Assembly (NCBI RefSeq): GCF_003997495.1
Contig: NZ_RZRU01000003.1
Span: 460,478 to 524,477 of the forward strand
DNA: 64,000 nt
Source of the DNA: Mesorhizobium sp. M7A.F.Ca.US.008.03.1.1
GTDB lineage: Bacteria > Pseudomonadota > Alphaproteobacteria > Rhizobiales > Rhizobiaceae
Direction: 5' to 3'
The translations under genes were made by a program, and so were the position numbers. Under the pieces are notes generated by a model. It searched no databases. It was given only the letters and a program-made list of their open reading frames with translations, and had not been told where the DNA came from. Shown here piece after piece: positions 51,406 through 58,524 of the stretch (within the stretch, counting starts at the first letter, position 1; the number at the start of each line of letters is the position of its first letter).

Positions 51406-52440
51406 TCAGGCGGGGCGTTTGAGCCGCCCGGCGACGGCGCCCCATGAAGCCTTGATCATGCCGACCAGGCCGCTCGGGTAGGCCAGCATCACGCCGATGA
51501 TCAGCACCGCCGTGATCATCGGCCGCCACGCACCGAAATCGGCCATCCATTCGGCGAAGATCGTCAGCACGAAAGAAGCGATGATGGCGCCGTAGATGGT
51601 GCTGGTGCCGCCAAGCAGCACCATCGACAGGATGATGGTCGCGAGACTCATGCCGAAGACGTCGATCGACGCATTGCGCTGGTAGGCGGCATAGAAGGCG
51701 CCGGCGATGCCGGTGAAGAAGGCGCTCGCGGCAAGCGTCAGCATGCGCTGGCGCACGATCGAGACGCCGCGGCTGATGGCGTATTCCTCGTTGTCACGCA
51801 AGGCGACGATGCTGGCCCCGGCGCGTGAGCGCACGAACACGCGCAGGAACAGCGTGCTCGCCACCAGCAGCGCCAGCGCGATGTAGAAATAGGCAAACTT
51901 GCCGTCGCGGACCATGTTGTGGTCGAACAGGTAGAGTCCGGGAATGCGCACCAGCCCTTGCGTGCCGCCGGTGATGGCGGACTGGCTGATGATCACCTGC
52001 ATCACCAGTTGCGCGAAGCCGAAAGTGACCAGGATGATGTAGATGCCTTTCAGCCGCAGGATCGGGATGGTCACCAGGATCGCCGCCAGCGTGGCGATGA
52101 CACCGCTGGCAAACAGCGCGGTCCACGGGTCGAATCCGGCCAGCTTGGTCAGCAGGCTGTAGGCATAGACGCCGATGCCGAACAAAGCGAGATGGCCGAA
52201 ATTGAAGACGCCGCCATAGCCGAGGCTGAGGTCCCAGTTCGAGGCGACGATCGCATAGATGAAGGCCATGATCAGGATGTGGCGGGCATAGGTGTCGCCG
52301 AAGATCAGCGGCAGCAATGCCAGCAAGGTGAAGCCGAGCACGAAGCCGATGGCCTCGAGCTTCCATGGGGTGCGGCCGGGAGCGATCGGGGTTGCCGCCT
52401 CTGCATGGCCAAGGGTGGTCGGCGATGTCGTGTCGGTCAT
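51406..52440 (-). CDS. LivM-type permease of the second liv operon
   Basis: A 344-residue permease. LEAIGFVLGFTLLALLPLIFG starts the membrane part, NWDLSLGYGGVFNFGHLALFGIGVYAYSLL is the LivM block, and RSRAGASIVALRDNEEYAISRGVSIVRQRML is the docking loop. The start at 52440 overlaps the LivH stop by four bases; the longer frame from 52848 is out of frame with LivH coding and rejected. It is the last gene of the J-G-F-H-M operon. Confidence 0.9.
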   Translation of the reverse strand: MTDTTSPTTLGHAEAATPIAPGRTPWKLEAIGFVLGFTLLALLPLIFGDTYARHILIMAFIYAIVASNWDLSLGYGGVFNFGHLALFGIGVYAYSLLTKLAGFDPWTALFASGVIATLAAILVTIPILRLKGIYIILVTFGFAQLVMQVIISQSAITGGTQGLVRIPGLYLFDHNMVRDGKFAYFYIALALLVASTLFLRVFVRSRAGASIVALRDNEEYAISRGVSIVRQRMLTLAASAFFTGIAGAFYAAYQRNASIDVFGMSLATIILSMVLLGGTSTIYGAIIASFVLTIFAEWMADFGAWRPMITAVLIIGVMLAYPSGLVGMIKASWGAVAGRLKRPA

Positions 52441-53312
52441 GCTAGGCCTCGGGAGCGGCTGGCGAAAATGCCCTCGGGGCGCACCATCAGGGTCAGGATG
52501 AGCACGCCGAACAGCAATGCCGGCGTCCAGTACAAGCCGAAATAATAGCTGCAGGCGGCTTCGAAGAAGCCGATCAGATAGGCGGCGAAGATCGGGCCTG
52601 ATATGCTCGATATGCCGCCGAAGACGACGACGATTAGCGCCTTGAGCAGCGGGTCGCTGCCCATCACCGGCGACATGAAACGGTAGCCGCCCATGAAGAT
52701 GCCGGCGAGCCCGGCCAGCGAAGCGGCGATGGCGAAGGCCAGCCCATAGAGCGCGGTGACGTTCAGCCCGACAAGATGGCTTGCATCTTCGTTCTGCGCC
52801 ACGGCGCGCAGCGCCAGCCCCAGCCGCGTGCGGTTGAGGAACATCCAAAGTGCGGCCAGGATCAGCGGCGTGATGACGATGATGGCGATCTGGTGCAGGG
52901 AGACGCCGACGCCGCCGATGGTGGTGTTGCCGGCGATCAGCGCCGGGATCTGTTTCGAGCGCGGTCCCCAGATGGTCAGCGCGCCGTTCTCGATCAGCGA
53001 TCCGGCTGCCAGCGTGGTGATGACGACGACCAGCACGATATTGGGCCGGCCGATCAGCGGCCGCACGACGCTCGCCTGCAGGATCCAGCCGACGCCGGCC
53101 ATGACGACGACGGCGATGGGAAAGGCGATCATCGCCGGCAGGCCGAGTTCGACCAGCTGCCAGGCGATGTAGGCGCCCAGCATCATGAACACGCCATGGC
53201 TGAAATTGAACACGCCGATCGTCGTCCAGACGAGCGCCAGCCCGACCGCCATCATGGCGTAGAGCGAGCCCTGGAACAGGCCGCCGAACAGGATTTCCGC
53301 CAATGCGCTCAT
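52437..53312 (-). CDS. LivH-type permease of the second liv operon
   Basis: A 291-residue permease of typical LivH length. LFQGSLYAMMAVGLALVWTTIGVFNFSHGVFMMLGAYIAW at the start and RAVAQNEDASHLVGLNVTALYGLAFAIAASLAGLAG in the docking loop are family signatures, and VFGGISSISGPIFAAYLIG is the last conserved block. It begins 12 bases after the LivF stop and overlaps LivM. Compared with LivH of the first operon it lacks the 50-residue N-terminal extension. Confidence 0.92.
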   Translation of the reverse strand: MSALAEILFGGLFQGSLYAMMAVGLALVWTTIGVFNFSHGVFMMLGAYIAWQLVELGLPAMIAFPIAVVVMAGVGWILQASVVRPLIGRPNIVLVVVITTLAAGSLIENGALTIWGPRSKQIPALIAGNTTIGGVGVSLHQIAIIVITPLILAALWMFLNRTRLGLALRAVAQNEDASHLVGLNVTALYGLAFAIAASLAGLAGIFMGGYRFMSPVMGSDPLLKALIVVVFGGISSISGPIFAAYLIGFFEAACSYYFGLYWTPALLFGVLILTLMVRPEGIFASRSRGLA

Positions 53313-53324
53313 CTTCAGATTTTC

Positions 53325-54038
53325 CTAATGGCCAAAATACATCGACATGATCTCGCCGTGGTCGAGGCTTTCGCCCGGCTTGATCTCGGTCGCCACGGCG
53401 CCATGGTTGACGAGGTAGAGTTGCTGCGTCAGCTCCAGCAGGAATTCGATGTCCTGCTCGACGACGATCAGCGGCACGCCGCCGCGCGAAATGTCCATCA
53501 CGGAGGCGCAGAGCTCATCCTTGATCTTGGGCGCCAGCCCCAGCGTCGGCTCGTCGAGGATCAGCAGGCGCGGATGGCTCATCAGCGCCGTGCCGATCGA
53601 CACCATCTGGCGTTCGCCGCCTGACAGCGTGCGCACGCGCTGGCGCCAGCGTTCCGCCAGTTTCGGGAACAGCCTGACCACCTTTTCGCGGTTCTCCGCC
53701 TCATGCGGCCGCGCGCGCGGCGAATAGGCGCCGAGCGCCATGCAGTCGGCGATCGAGAGATCGGGAAACAGCCGATTGCCTTGCGGCACATGGATCAGGC
53801 CGGCGCCGACGATGGCGCGCGCGCTGTGGCCGACAATGTCTTGCCCGTCGAACAGGATGCGGCCGCTCTTCGGCTGCAGAAGCCCGGAGATCGCACGCAG
53901 CAACGTCGTCTTGCCATGGCCGTTGGGGCCGAACAGGCCGACATTGCCGAAACGGCCGGCCTCCAGCGAGATATCGTGCAGCACGGTGACGCGGCCATAG
54001 CCGGCGGTGACGCCTTCGACGCTGAGAATGGGGTTCAC
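53325..54038 (-). CDS. LivF-type ATP-binding protein of the second liv operon
   Basis: A 237-residue ATPase of normal LivF length, in contrast to the 735-residue fusion in the other operon. LSVEGVTAGYGRVTVLHDISLEA starts it; Walker A GPNGHGKTT, IHVPQGNRLFPDLS, signature LSGGERQ and Walker B LLILDEPTLGLAP are complete. GTG 54038 overlaps the LivG stop by four bases and has GGAGG at eight bases, so it is chosen over a longer reading from 54332. It forms the ATPase pair with LivG. Confidence 0.92.
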   Translation of the reverse strand: MNPILSVEGVTAGYGRVTVLHDISLEAGRFGNVGLFGPNGHGKTTLLRAISGLLQPKSGRILFDGQDIVGHSARAIVGAGLIHVPQGNRLFPDLSIADCMALGAYSPRARPHEAENREKVVRLFPKLAERWRQRVRTLSGGERQMVSIGTALMSHPRLLILDEPTLGLAPKIKDELCASVMDISRGGVPLIVVEQDIEFLLELTQQLYLVNHGAVATEIKPGESLDHGEIMSMYFGH

Positions 54039-54772
54039 GCCGCCGACCTCCTCGTGCCGAGATAGGCCTCGATGACGCGCGGATCGGCAATCACGCCAGC
54101 CGGGTTGCCAGCGGCCAGCACGCGGCCATTGTTGAGCACCAGCAGATGCTGCGAAAGGCTCATCAGGAAGGTCAGCACGTGCTCGATCAACAGGATGGTG
54201 ATGCCGCGTTCGGCGGTGCGGCGGATCAGGCCGATAGACGTCTCGATCTCGGGTTTGGTCAGGCTCGATGCCGGCTCGTCGAGCAAGAGCATGCGCGGCT
54301 GCATGGCGATCGCGGTGGCAAGCATCAGGCATTTGCGCTCGAACACGGACAATTCGCCTGCAAGCCGGCCGAACGACTGGGATCCCAGGCCAACGAACTC
54401 CAGCGCCTCGGCGGCGGCATTGCGGGCCATGGCCGCTGTCTTTTCCTGCCTGCCGTAGCTGGCGCCGATCAGCGCGTTCTCGAACACGGTCAGCCCGTCG
54501 AAGCTGGTCTCGCGCTGAAACGTGCGGGCGAGGCCGAGGCGCGCGATGGCGTGTCCCGATTTGCCGTTTATGGCAATGCCGTCAAAGCGGATGTTGCCCC
54601 GGTCGGGACCGAACGGGATGCCGGTGATGATGTTGAACAGCGTACTCTTGCCGCTGCCGTTCGGGCCGGCGATGCCAAAGATCTCGCCGGCCTCGACCTT
54701 GAACGACACGCCGTCGACGGCCTTCAGCGAACCGAAGGCCTTCGACACGTCGTCCAGTTCAAGCAGGGCCAT
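54035..54772 (-). CDS. LivG-type ATP-binding protein of the second liv operon
   Basis: A 245-residue ATPase. LELDDVSKAFGSLKAVDGVSFKV leads to Walker A GPNGSGKST; the signature reads LAGELSVFERKCLMLATA, in which the usual LSGGQ is degenerate (ELSVFER), and Walker B MLLLDEPASSL is intact. A weakened signature may reduce ATPase output in one of the two sites. It begins three bases after the LivJ stop and overlaps LivF, showing tight coupling. Confidence 0.88.
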   Translation of the reverse strand: MALLELDDVSKAFGSLKAVDGVSFKVEAGEIFGIAGPNGSGKSTLFNIITGIPFGPDRGNIRFDGIAINGKSGHAIARLGLARTFQRETSFDGLTVFENALIGASYGRQEKTAAMARNAAAEALEFVGLGSQSFGRLAGELSVFERKCLMLATAIAMQPRMLLLDEPASSLTKPEIETSIGLIRRTAERGITILLIEHVLTFLMSLSQHLLVLNNGRVLAAGNPAGVIADPRVIEAYLGTRRSAA

Positions 54773-54775
54773 TCC

Positions 54776-56029
54776 CTACTTCATCCAGGGCTGGAGCTTG
54801 AAGGCGCCGGTGGCGTATTTCTCCGGCGAGATCAGCGTGCGCTGGCCATCCCAGATCTGGAAGAAGGTGATCGGAATATAGTCGTCGCCCTGCGTGGCAA
54901 GGTGGGTGGCGGGATCGAATTTCAGCCGCCCTTCCGCGACCTGCTTGTCGGTCTCCGACAGCGCCTTCATGATCGCCGCATGGTCGGATGCGCCGCCGAC
55001 CTTCTTGACCGCGTCGAAATAGACATTGGTCATTTCGTAGAGGCCGACGCCGTAGGTGCCGCTCTCGACGCCGTATTTTGCCTTGAACTTGGCTGCCACC
55101 TCATCGGCGCGCGGGTTCTTCGGCGTCGTCAGCGCGCCGCCGAGCAGGTTGTAGATGACACCATCCGATTTCTTGCCGGTCAGTTCGACGAATTCCGGAA
55201 CGCTCGGCGCGTATTGCAGGAAGACGAGGCTCTTGGTCGGCTGCTCGAGGAACTGGTTGAGGAAGGATGCCGAATTGCCCGGCAGATAGTCGGTGTTGAT
55301 AACGACATCGGGAACGTTCTCGCGCACCTTGGCGAGGATCGAACGCCAGTCGGTCACTTCGCCGAAGGGCACGATCTCGTCGACGGTGATGGTCCAGCCC
55401 TTCTCCTTGAAGGTCTTCTTCATGCCTTCGGAGATGGTCTTCGAATAGGCGTTGTCGGACGAGATGATGGCGACTTTCTTGGTTGGCAGAGTGATCTTGC
55501 CATCGGCCGCGAGCTTCTCGACGAACAGGGTTACGTCGGTGTTGTAGGCGTCGAAGGAAGGCGTCAGCGACCAGCAGCACATGTATTTGTCGGGGCTCGG
55601 CGCGATGATGTCCCTGGTCTGCTGCGAAGTGGCCGCCAGCATGTAGGGCATTTCCGCCTCGGCCATGTTGTCGATCTCGAAATTGGTCAGGCTGGCATAG
55701 CCGGTCAGCATGAAGTGGACGCCCGGATCGCCAAGCAGGCGTTCGACGGCGCTGGTGACGTTGCCGGCGGACTGATCCTTGACGTCGCCGACCACCAGTT
55801 CGAACGTATCCCCGGCAACGCCGCCGGCTGCGTTCGCCTCGTCGATGGCCATCTGCACGCCGCGCTGGAATTCCTGACCGTCGGCCGCGGCAGGGCCGGT
55901 GAGCGGCGCAAGCAGGCCGATCTTGACGACGTCGGCAAAGGCGGGGGCGGCTGATGCGGCAAACATGCCGATCAGCGTCGTGCTCATCAGCATATGGCGG
56001 ATTCGACTTGCGGCGGATTTGGGCTTCAT
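54776..56029 (-). CDS. Substrate-binding protein of the second liv operon
   Basis: A 417-residue periplasmic protein of the type I (LivJ-like) fold. The signal peptide ends SAAPAFA before DVVKIGLLAPLTGPAAADGQEF, the family start. YMLAATSQQTRDIIAPSPDKYMCCW and VAIISSDNAYSKTISEGMKKTFKEKGW are ligand-lobe blocks. ATG 56029 is chosen so that the signal peptide is N-terminal; upstream in-frame codons to 56260 are not supported. It heads the J-G-F-H-M operon and is divergent from an alpha/beta hydrolase. Ligand unknown; not necessarily an amino acid. Confidence 0.87.
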   Translation of the reverse strand: MKPKSAASRIRHMLMSTTLIGMFAASAAPAFADVVKIGLLAPLTGPAAADGQEFQRGVQMAIDEANAAGGVAGDTFELVVGDVKDQSAGNVTSAVERLLGDPGVHFMLTGYASLTNFEIDNMAEAEMPYMLAATSQQTRDIIAPSPDKYMCCWSLTPSFDAYNTDVTLFVEKLAADGKITLPTKKVAIISSDNAYSKTISEGMKKTFKEKGWTITVDEIVPFGEVTDWRSILAKVRENVPDVVINTDYLPGNSASFLNQFLEQPTKSLVFLQYAPSVPEFVELTGKKSDGVIYNLLGGALTTPKNPRADEVAAKFKAKYGVESGTYGVGLYEMTNVYFDAVKKVGGASDHAAIMKALSETDKQVAEGRLKFDPATHLATQGDDYIPITFFQIWDGQRTLISPEKYATGAFKLQPWMK

Positions 56030-56073
56030 CGTGCTGTTCCCTGTTTTCCTCCCGTTCATCGGGAGTTGGATAA

Positions 56074-56079
56074 TTGACA
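56074..56079 (+). promoter_or_regulatory. -35 like TTGACA in the liv/hydrolase divergent region
   Basis: A perfect TTGACA on the plus strand, followed 17 bases later by a poor -10 (CTTATT). It may serve the hydrolase at 56220. ACAAT and ATTGT around 56077-56095 form an imperfect inverted repeat. Confidence 0.3.
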
Positions 56080-56219
56080 ATCTACGCATAATTGTTCTTA
56101 TTTGAAAAGGATTTTTCAACGCAACCTGGCCGGGAAGATGGTTCCCGCAAAGGTACGGAAGCTGTGGCGCTTTGCTGCGCAACTGCATTAAAACAGGGCA
56201 ATTCCCGACGGAGCGCACA

Positions 56220-57038
56220 ATGACGATCTCGCAGAAGACCCTTGAAACCAGCCATGGCAAGATCGCTGTTCGCCAGACCAGTGGTCAGGGAACCGCTGTT
56301 ATGCTGATCCACGGCAATTCATCTTCCAGTGCCGTTTTCCGCAACCAGTTGGACGGCCCCTTGGGCGAGCGCTACCACCTCATCGCTCCCGACCTGCCCG
56401 GCCATGGAGCGTCCGGCGATGCGATCGATCCGGAGCGTTCCTACAGCATGGAAGGCTATGCCGATGCCATGACCGAAGTGCTCGGGCTGCTCGGCATCGA
56501 CAAGGCCATCGTCTTCGGCTGGTCGCTCGGCGGCCATATCGGGCTTGAGATGATCGACCGCTTTCCCGGCCTGCTCGGGCTGATGATCACCGGCACGCCG
56601 CCCGTCTCGCCCGAGGAGGTCGGCAACGGCTTCAAGCCGAGCCCGCATATGCACCTTGCCGGCCAGGAAACCTTCACTGCCACCGATATCGAGGCCTATG
56701 CGCGCAGCACCTGCGGCGAGCCGTTCGAGCCGTTTCTCATCGACACGGTGGCGCGCACCGATGGGCGGGCACGGCGCCTGATGTTCGAGAAGTTCGCGGC
56801 CGGCACTGGCCGGAACCAGCGCGAGATCGTGGCCGGCAAGACGCCGCCGATCGCCGTTCTGAACGGCATCGACGAACCATTCGTCAACACCGATTTCGTC
56901 TCCGCTGTGAAATTCTCCAATCTATGGGAAGGCAAAGCCCATCTGCTCGACAAATCCGGCCACGCGCCGTTCTGGGATTCGCCGGATCGCTTCAATCCGA
57001 TCTTCTCCCGTTTCCTGGCAAGCGTCGAGAGAGCGTAG
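56220..57038 (+). CDS. Alpha/beta hydrolase divergent from the liv operon
   Basis: A 272-residue alpha/beta hydrolase. Oxyanion region VMLIHGNSSSSAVFRNQL, nucleophile FGWSLGGHIGLEM, acid in LNGIDEPFVN and histidine in KSGHAPFWDSPDRF form a full triad. A cap region lies at about residues 140-200. ATG 56220 is preferred because CGGAG lies six bases upstream. Close to homoserine-esterase/haloperoxidase-like hydrolases, but the substrate cannot be read. Being divergent from the second liv operon, it may act on the transported compound. The IS element follows 46 bases after the stop. Confidence 0.85.
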   Translation: MTISQKTLETSHGKIAVRQTSGQGTAVMLIHGNSSSSAVFRNQLDGPLGERYHLIAPDLPGHGASGDAIDPERSYSMEGYADAMTEVLGLLGIDKAIVFGWSLGGHIGLEMIDRFPGLLGLMITGTPPVSPEEVGNGFKPSPHMHLAGQETFTATDIEAYARSTCGEPFEPFLIDTVARTDGRARRLMFEKFAAGTGRNQREIVAGKTPPIAVLNGIDEPFVNTDFVSAVKFSNLWEGKAHLLDKSGHAPFWDSPDRFNPIFSRFLASVERA

Positions 57039-57067
57039 GTCCCTCGGAAACCGGCGCCACGGACCCG

Positions 57068-57083
57068 CCTTTGCGGTGGGTGG
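57068..57083. repeat. IS target-site duplication, left copy
   Basis: CCTTTGCGGTGGGTGG flanks the left end of the IS element and is repeated exactly at 58426-58441. Confidence 0.85.
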
Positions 57084-58425
57084 TGTCGATAGCGAATTAA
57101 GTTGTCCGGTTTAGGTAGCACACGAGTTGTCCGCTGCTTCTGGTTTTGTTCTGCTGGCCGCCGAGCGGGTTCAAGCGGCTTTTTGTGTATGTACGGCTAT
57201 TCCATTCTGGTCGTAGCGGCCCAGACAACGAGGCCCGTGGAAGATTGCATAGGCGCCGTCATGATAGCGGCGCACCTTGACTGTCGCCTTGACGAAATGG
57301 GGCCGCAGCGGGCTTTCGGGAATTTGCAGCTTCAGCCGATTGAACGAGACGCAATTGTCGTTACCGACCTGGCGCTCCTCCTGAATGCACAGGATCTCGC
57401 CCAGATCGACGCCGGGAATGGCGACGAAGGCTGAGCCTTCCTGTTCGGGCTTGACGGCGAAGCGCTTGTTGTGGGCCGGAATATAAACGTCGCGCAGAAA
57501 GCTGTTGGCCTCCTCTATGGTGGCGATCCCGGCCAACGCCAGCTCTTTCGTCAGCCGGTCTTGCAAGGTTTGGAAAACCCGCTCCGAACGACCGCGTGCC
57601 TGCGGCGAATAAGCCGCGATATGCTCGACGCCAAGGTGAGCCAACGCGCGACCGACCTGGGTCAGGTTTGTCCGGTCGATTTTTCCACCAGCCTGCGGCG
57701 TATGGAAATAGTGGCTGCCTCGATCAGTATAGAGGCTCAACGCCAGACCATGGCCGCCAAACACCTCCTCCAAAGCCCGAAACGTCGAAGCCGTCCCTTC
57801 TTCCTCGGTCAGAAAGCCCGAATAGATGGTGTTCGTCGCATCGTCCATCGTGACGATGAGGTCGAGCGCCGGTTGGCCGCCGAGCCAGATGTGGCGCGAG
57901 CCATCCTGATGCAGCATCATCCCCGGCAAGGGTCGGCGCGGCCGCTTGCGCCGGTGTGCGCCACGCCTGGATGCCTTGGCCAAAAGGCCTTTCGAATGCA
58001 GGAACGCCTTCGTCCAGGTGTAACTCCAGCTGAACCGATGATCGCGCACCAGAAGTTCGTGGAAATGCTTGGCCGTGAACCCGCCGTAGCGCGTCCGGTA
58101 GAGTGTCTCGACCTCAAACTCCCGGTCCAGCGGAACCCGTTTGCCAGACGCCTTGCCAAGACGGCGGTCCAATAAGCCGGCCTCCCCAGCCTCTTCATAC
58201 CGGCAGCACCAGCGACGGAAGGTTCGCTCGCTCAGACCCAGCAACTGCGCAGCCTCCATCTGGTTGAACTCCAAAGCCTCATAGCGGCTCAATACGTCTC
58301 GGAACTTGATCATTCGCACACCTTGATTGGCTTCCGACCGGCGCATCCAGACCCCGTTTAAAAGGTCGAGACTTACCGGACAGATCGTGTGCTACCTAAA
58401 CCGGACATATCGTGTGCTACCGACA
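57084..58425 (-). mobile_element. Intact insertion sequence, ISNCY/IS1202-like
   Basis: A 1342-bp element with ends TGTCGATAGC (left) and, on the other strand, TGTCGGTAGC (right), so imperfect terminal inverted repeats with TG...CA tips. The 20-base internal motif GTCCGGTTTAGGTAGCACAC lies near both ends in opposite orientation (about 57104 and, complemented, at 58385-58406), a likely transposase-binding repeat; a second partial copy sits at the outermost right end. A 16-base target duplication is present on both sides. One transposase gene fills the middle. Long duplications of 15 bases or more are known for the IS1202 group within ISNCY. It appears recent and complete. Confidence 0.88.
57171..58313 (-). 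CDS. ISNCY-family transposase
   Basis: A 380-residue DDE-type transposase. The N-terminal helix-turn-helix region is FRDVLSRYEALEFNQMEAAQ, then LLGLSERTFRRWCCRYEEAG. The catalytic domain includes HQDGSRHIWLGGQPALDLIVTMDDATN, SLYTDRGSHYFHTP and AYSPQARGRSERVFQTLQDRL, giving the D, D and E/R-rich blocks of the integrase-like fold. ATG 58313 has AAGG at suitable distance; ATG 58346 lies close to the IR and is less likely. No frameshift or stop interrupts it, so the element should be active. It runs opposite to metH. Confidence 0.9.
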   Translation of the reverse strand: MIKFRDVLSRYEALEFNQMEAAQLLGLSERTFRRWCCRYEEAGEAGLLDRRLGKASGKRVPLDREFEVETLYRTRYGGFTAKHFHELLVRDHRFSWSYTWTKAFLHSKGLLAKASRRGAHRRKRPRRPLPGMMLHQDGSRHIWLGGQPALDLIVTMDDATNTIYSGFLTEEEGTASTFRALEEVFGGHGLALSLYTDRGSHYFHTPQAGGKIDRTNLTQVGRALAHLGVEHIAAYSPQARGRSERVFQTLQDRLTKELALAGIATIEEANSFLRDVYIPAHNKRFAVKPEQEGSAFVAIPGVDLGEILCIQEERQVGNDNCVSFNRLKLQIPESPLRPHFVKATVKVRRYHDGAYAIFHGPRCLGRYDQNGIAVHTQKAA

Positions 58426-58441
58426 CCTTTGCGGTGGGTGG
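58426..58441. repeat. IS target-site duplication, right copy
   Basis: Exact second copy of CCTTTGCGGTGGGTGG. It ends one base before the -35 box of the putative metH promoter. Confidence 0.85.
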
Positions 58442-58470
58442 GTGACAATCACGCGCATCTATCGTATATT
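58442..58470 (+). promoter_or_regulatory. Probable metH promoter
   Basis: GTGACA (58442-58447) and TATATT (58465-58470) are 17 bases apart, five of six matches each. It sits immediately next to the IS target duplication, so the insertion spared it. Confidence 0.6.
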
Positions 58471-58495
58471 GACATAAATATATCCTTATGTGACA
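58470..58495 (+). promoter_or_regulatory. Putative SahR-type operator before metH
   Basis: ACATAA (58472-58477) and TTATGT (58486-58491) form an inverted repeat inside the longer near-palindrome TGACATAA...TTATGTGA. It overlaps the expected transcription start. Alphaproteobacterial SahR, which represses methionine-cycle genes such as metH, binds AT-rich palindromes of similar shape. Assignment is inference; no sahR gene is in the window. Confidence 0.45.
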
Positions 58496-58524
58496 TGAAA
58501 GGCCTGTCGCCAAAGGGATAGAAA

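Noticed and set aside
54146..55954. 602-residue plus-strand frame opposite the second liv operon
   Set aside because: Antisense to LivG and LivJ, which have complete domains; composition typical of shadows.
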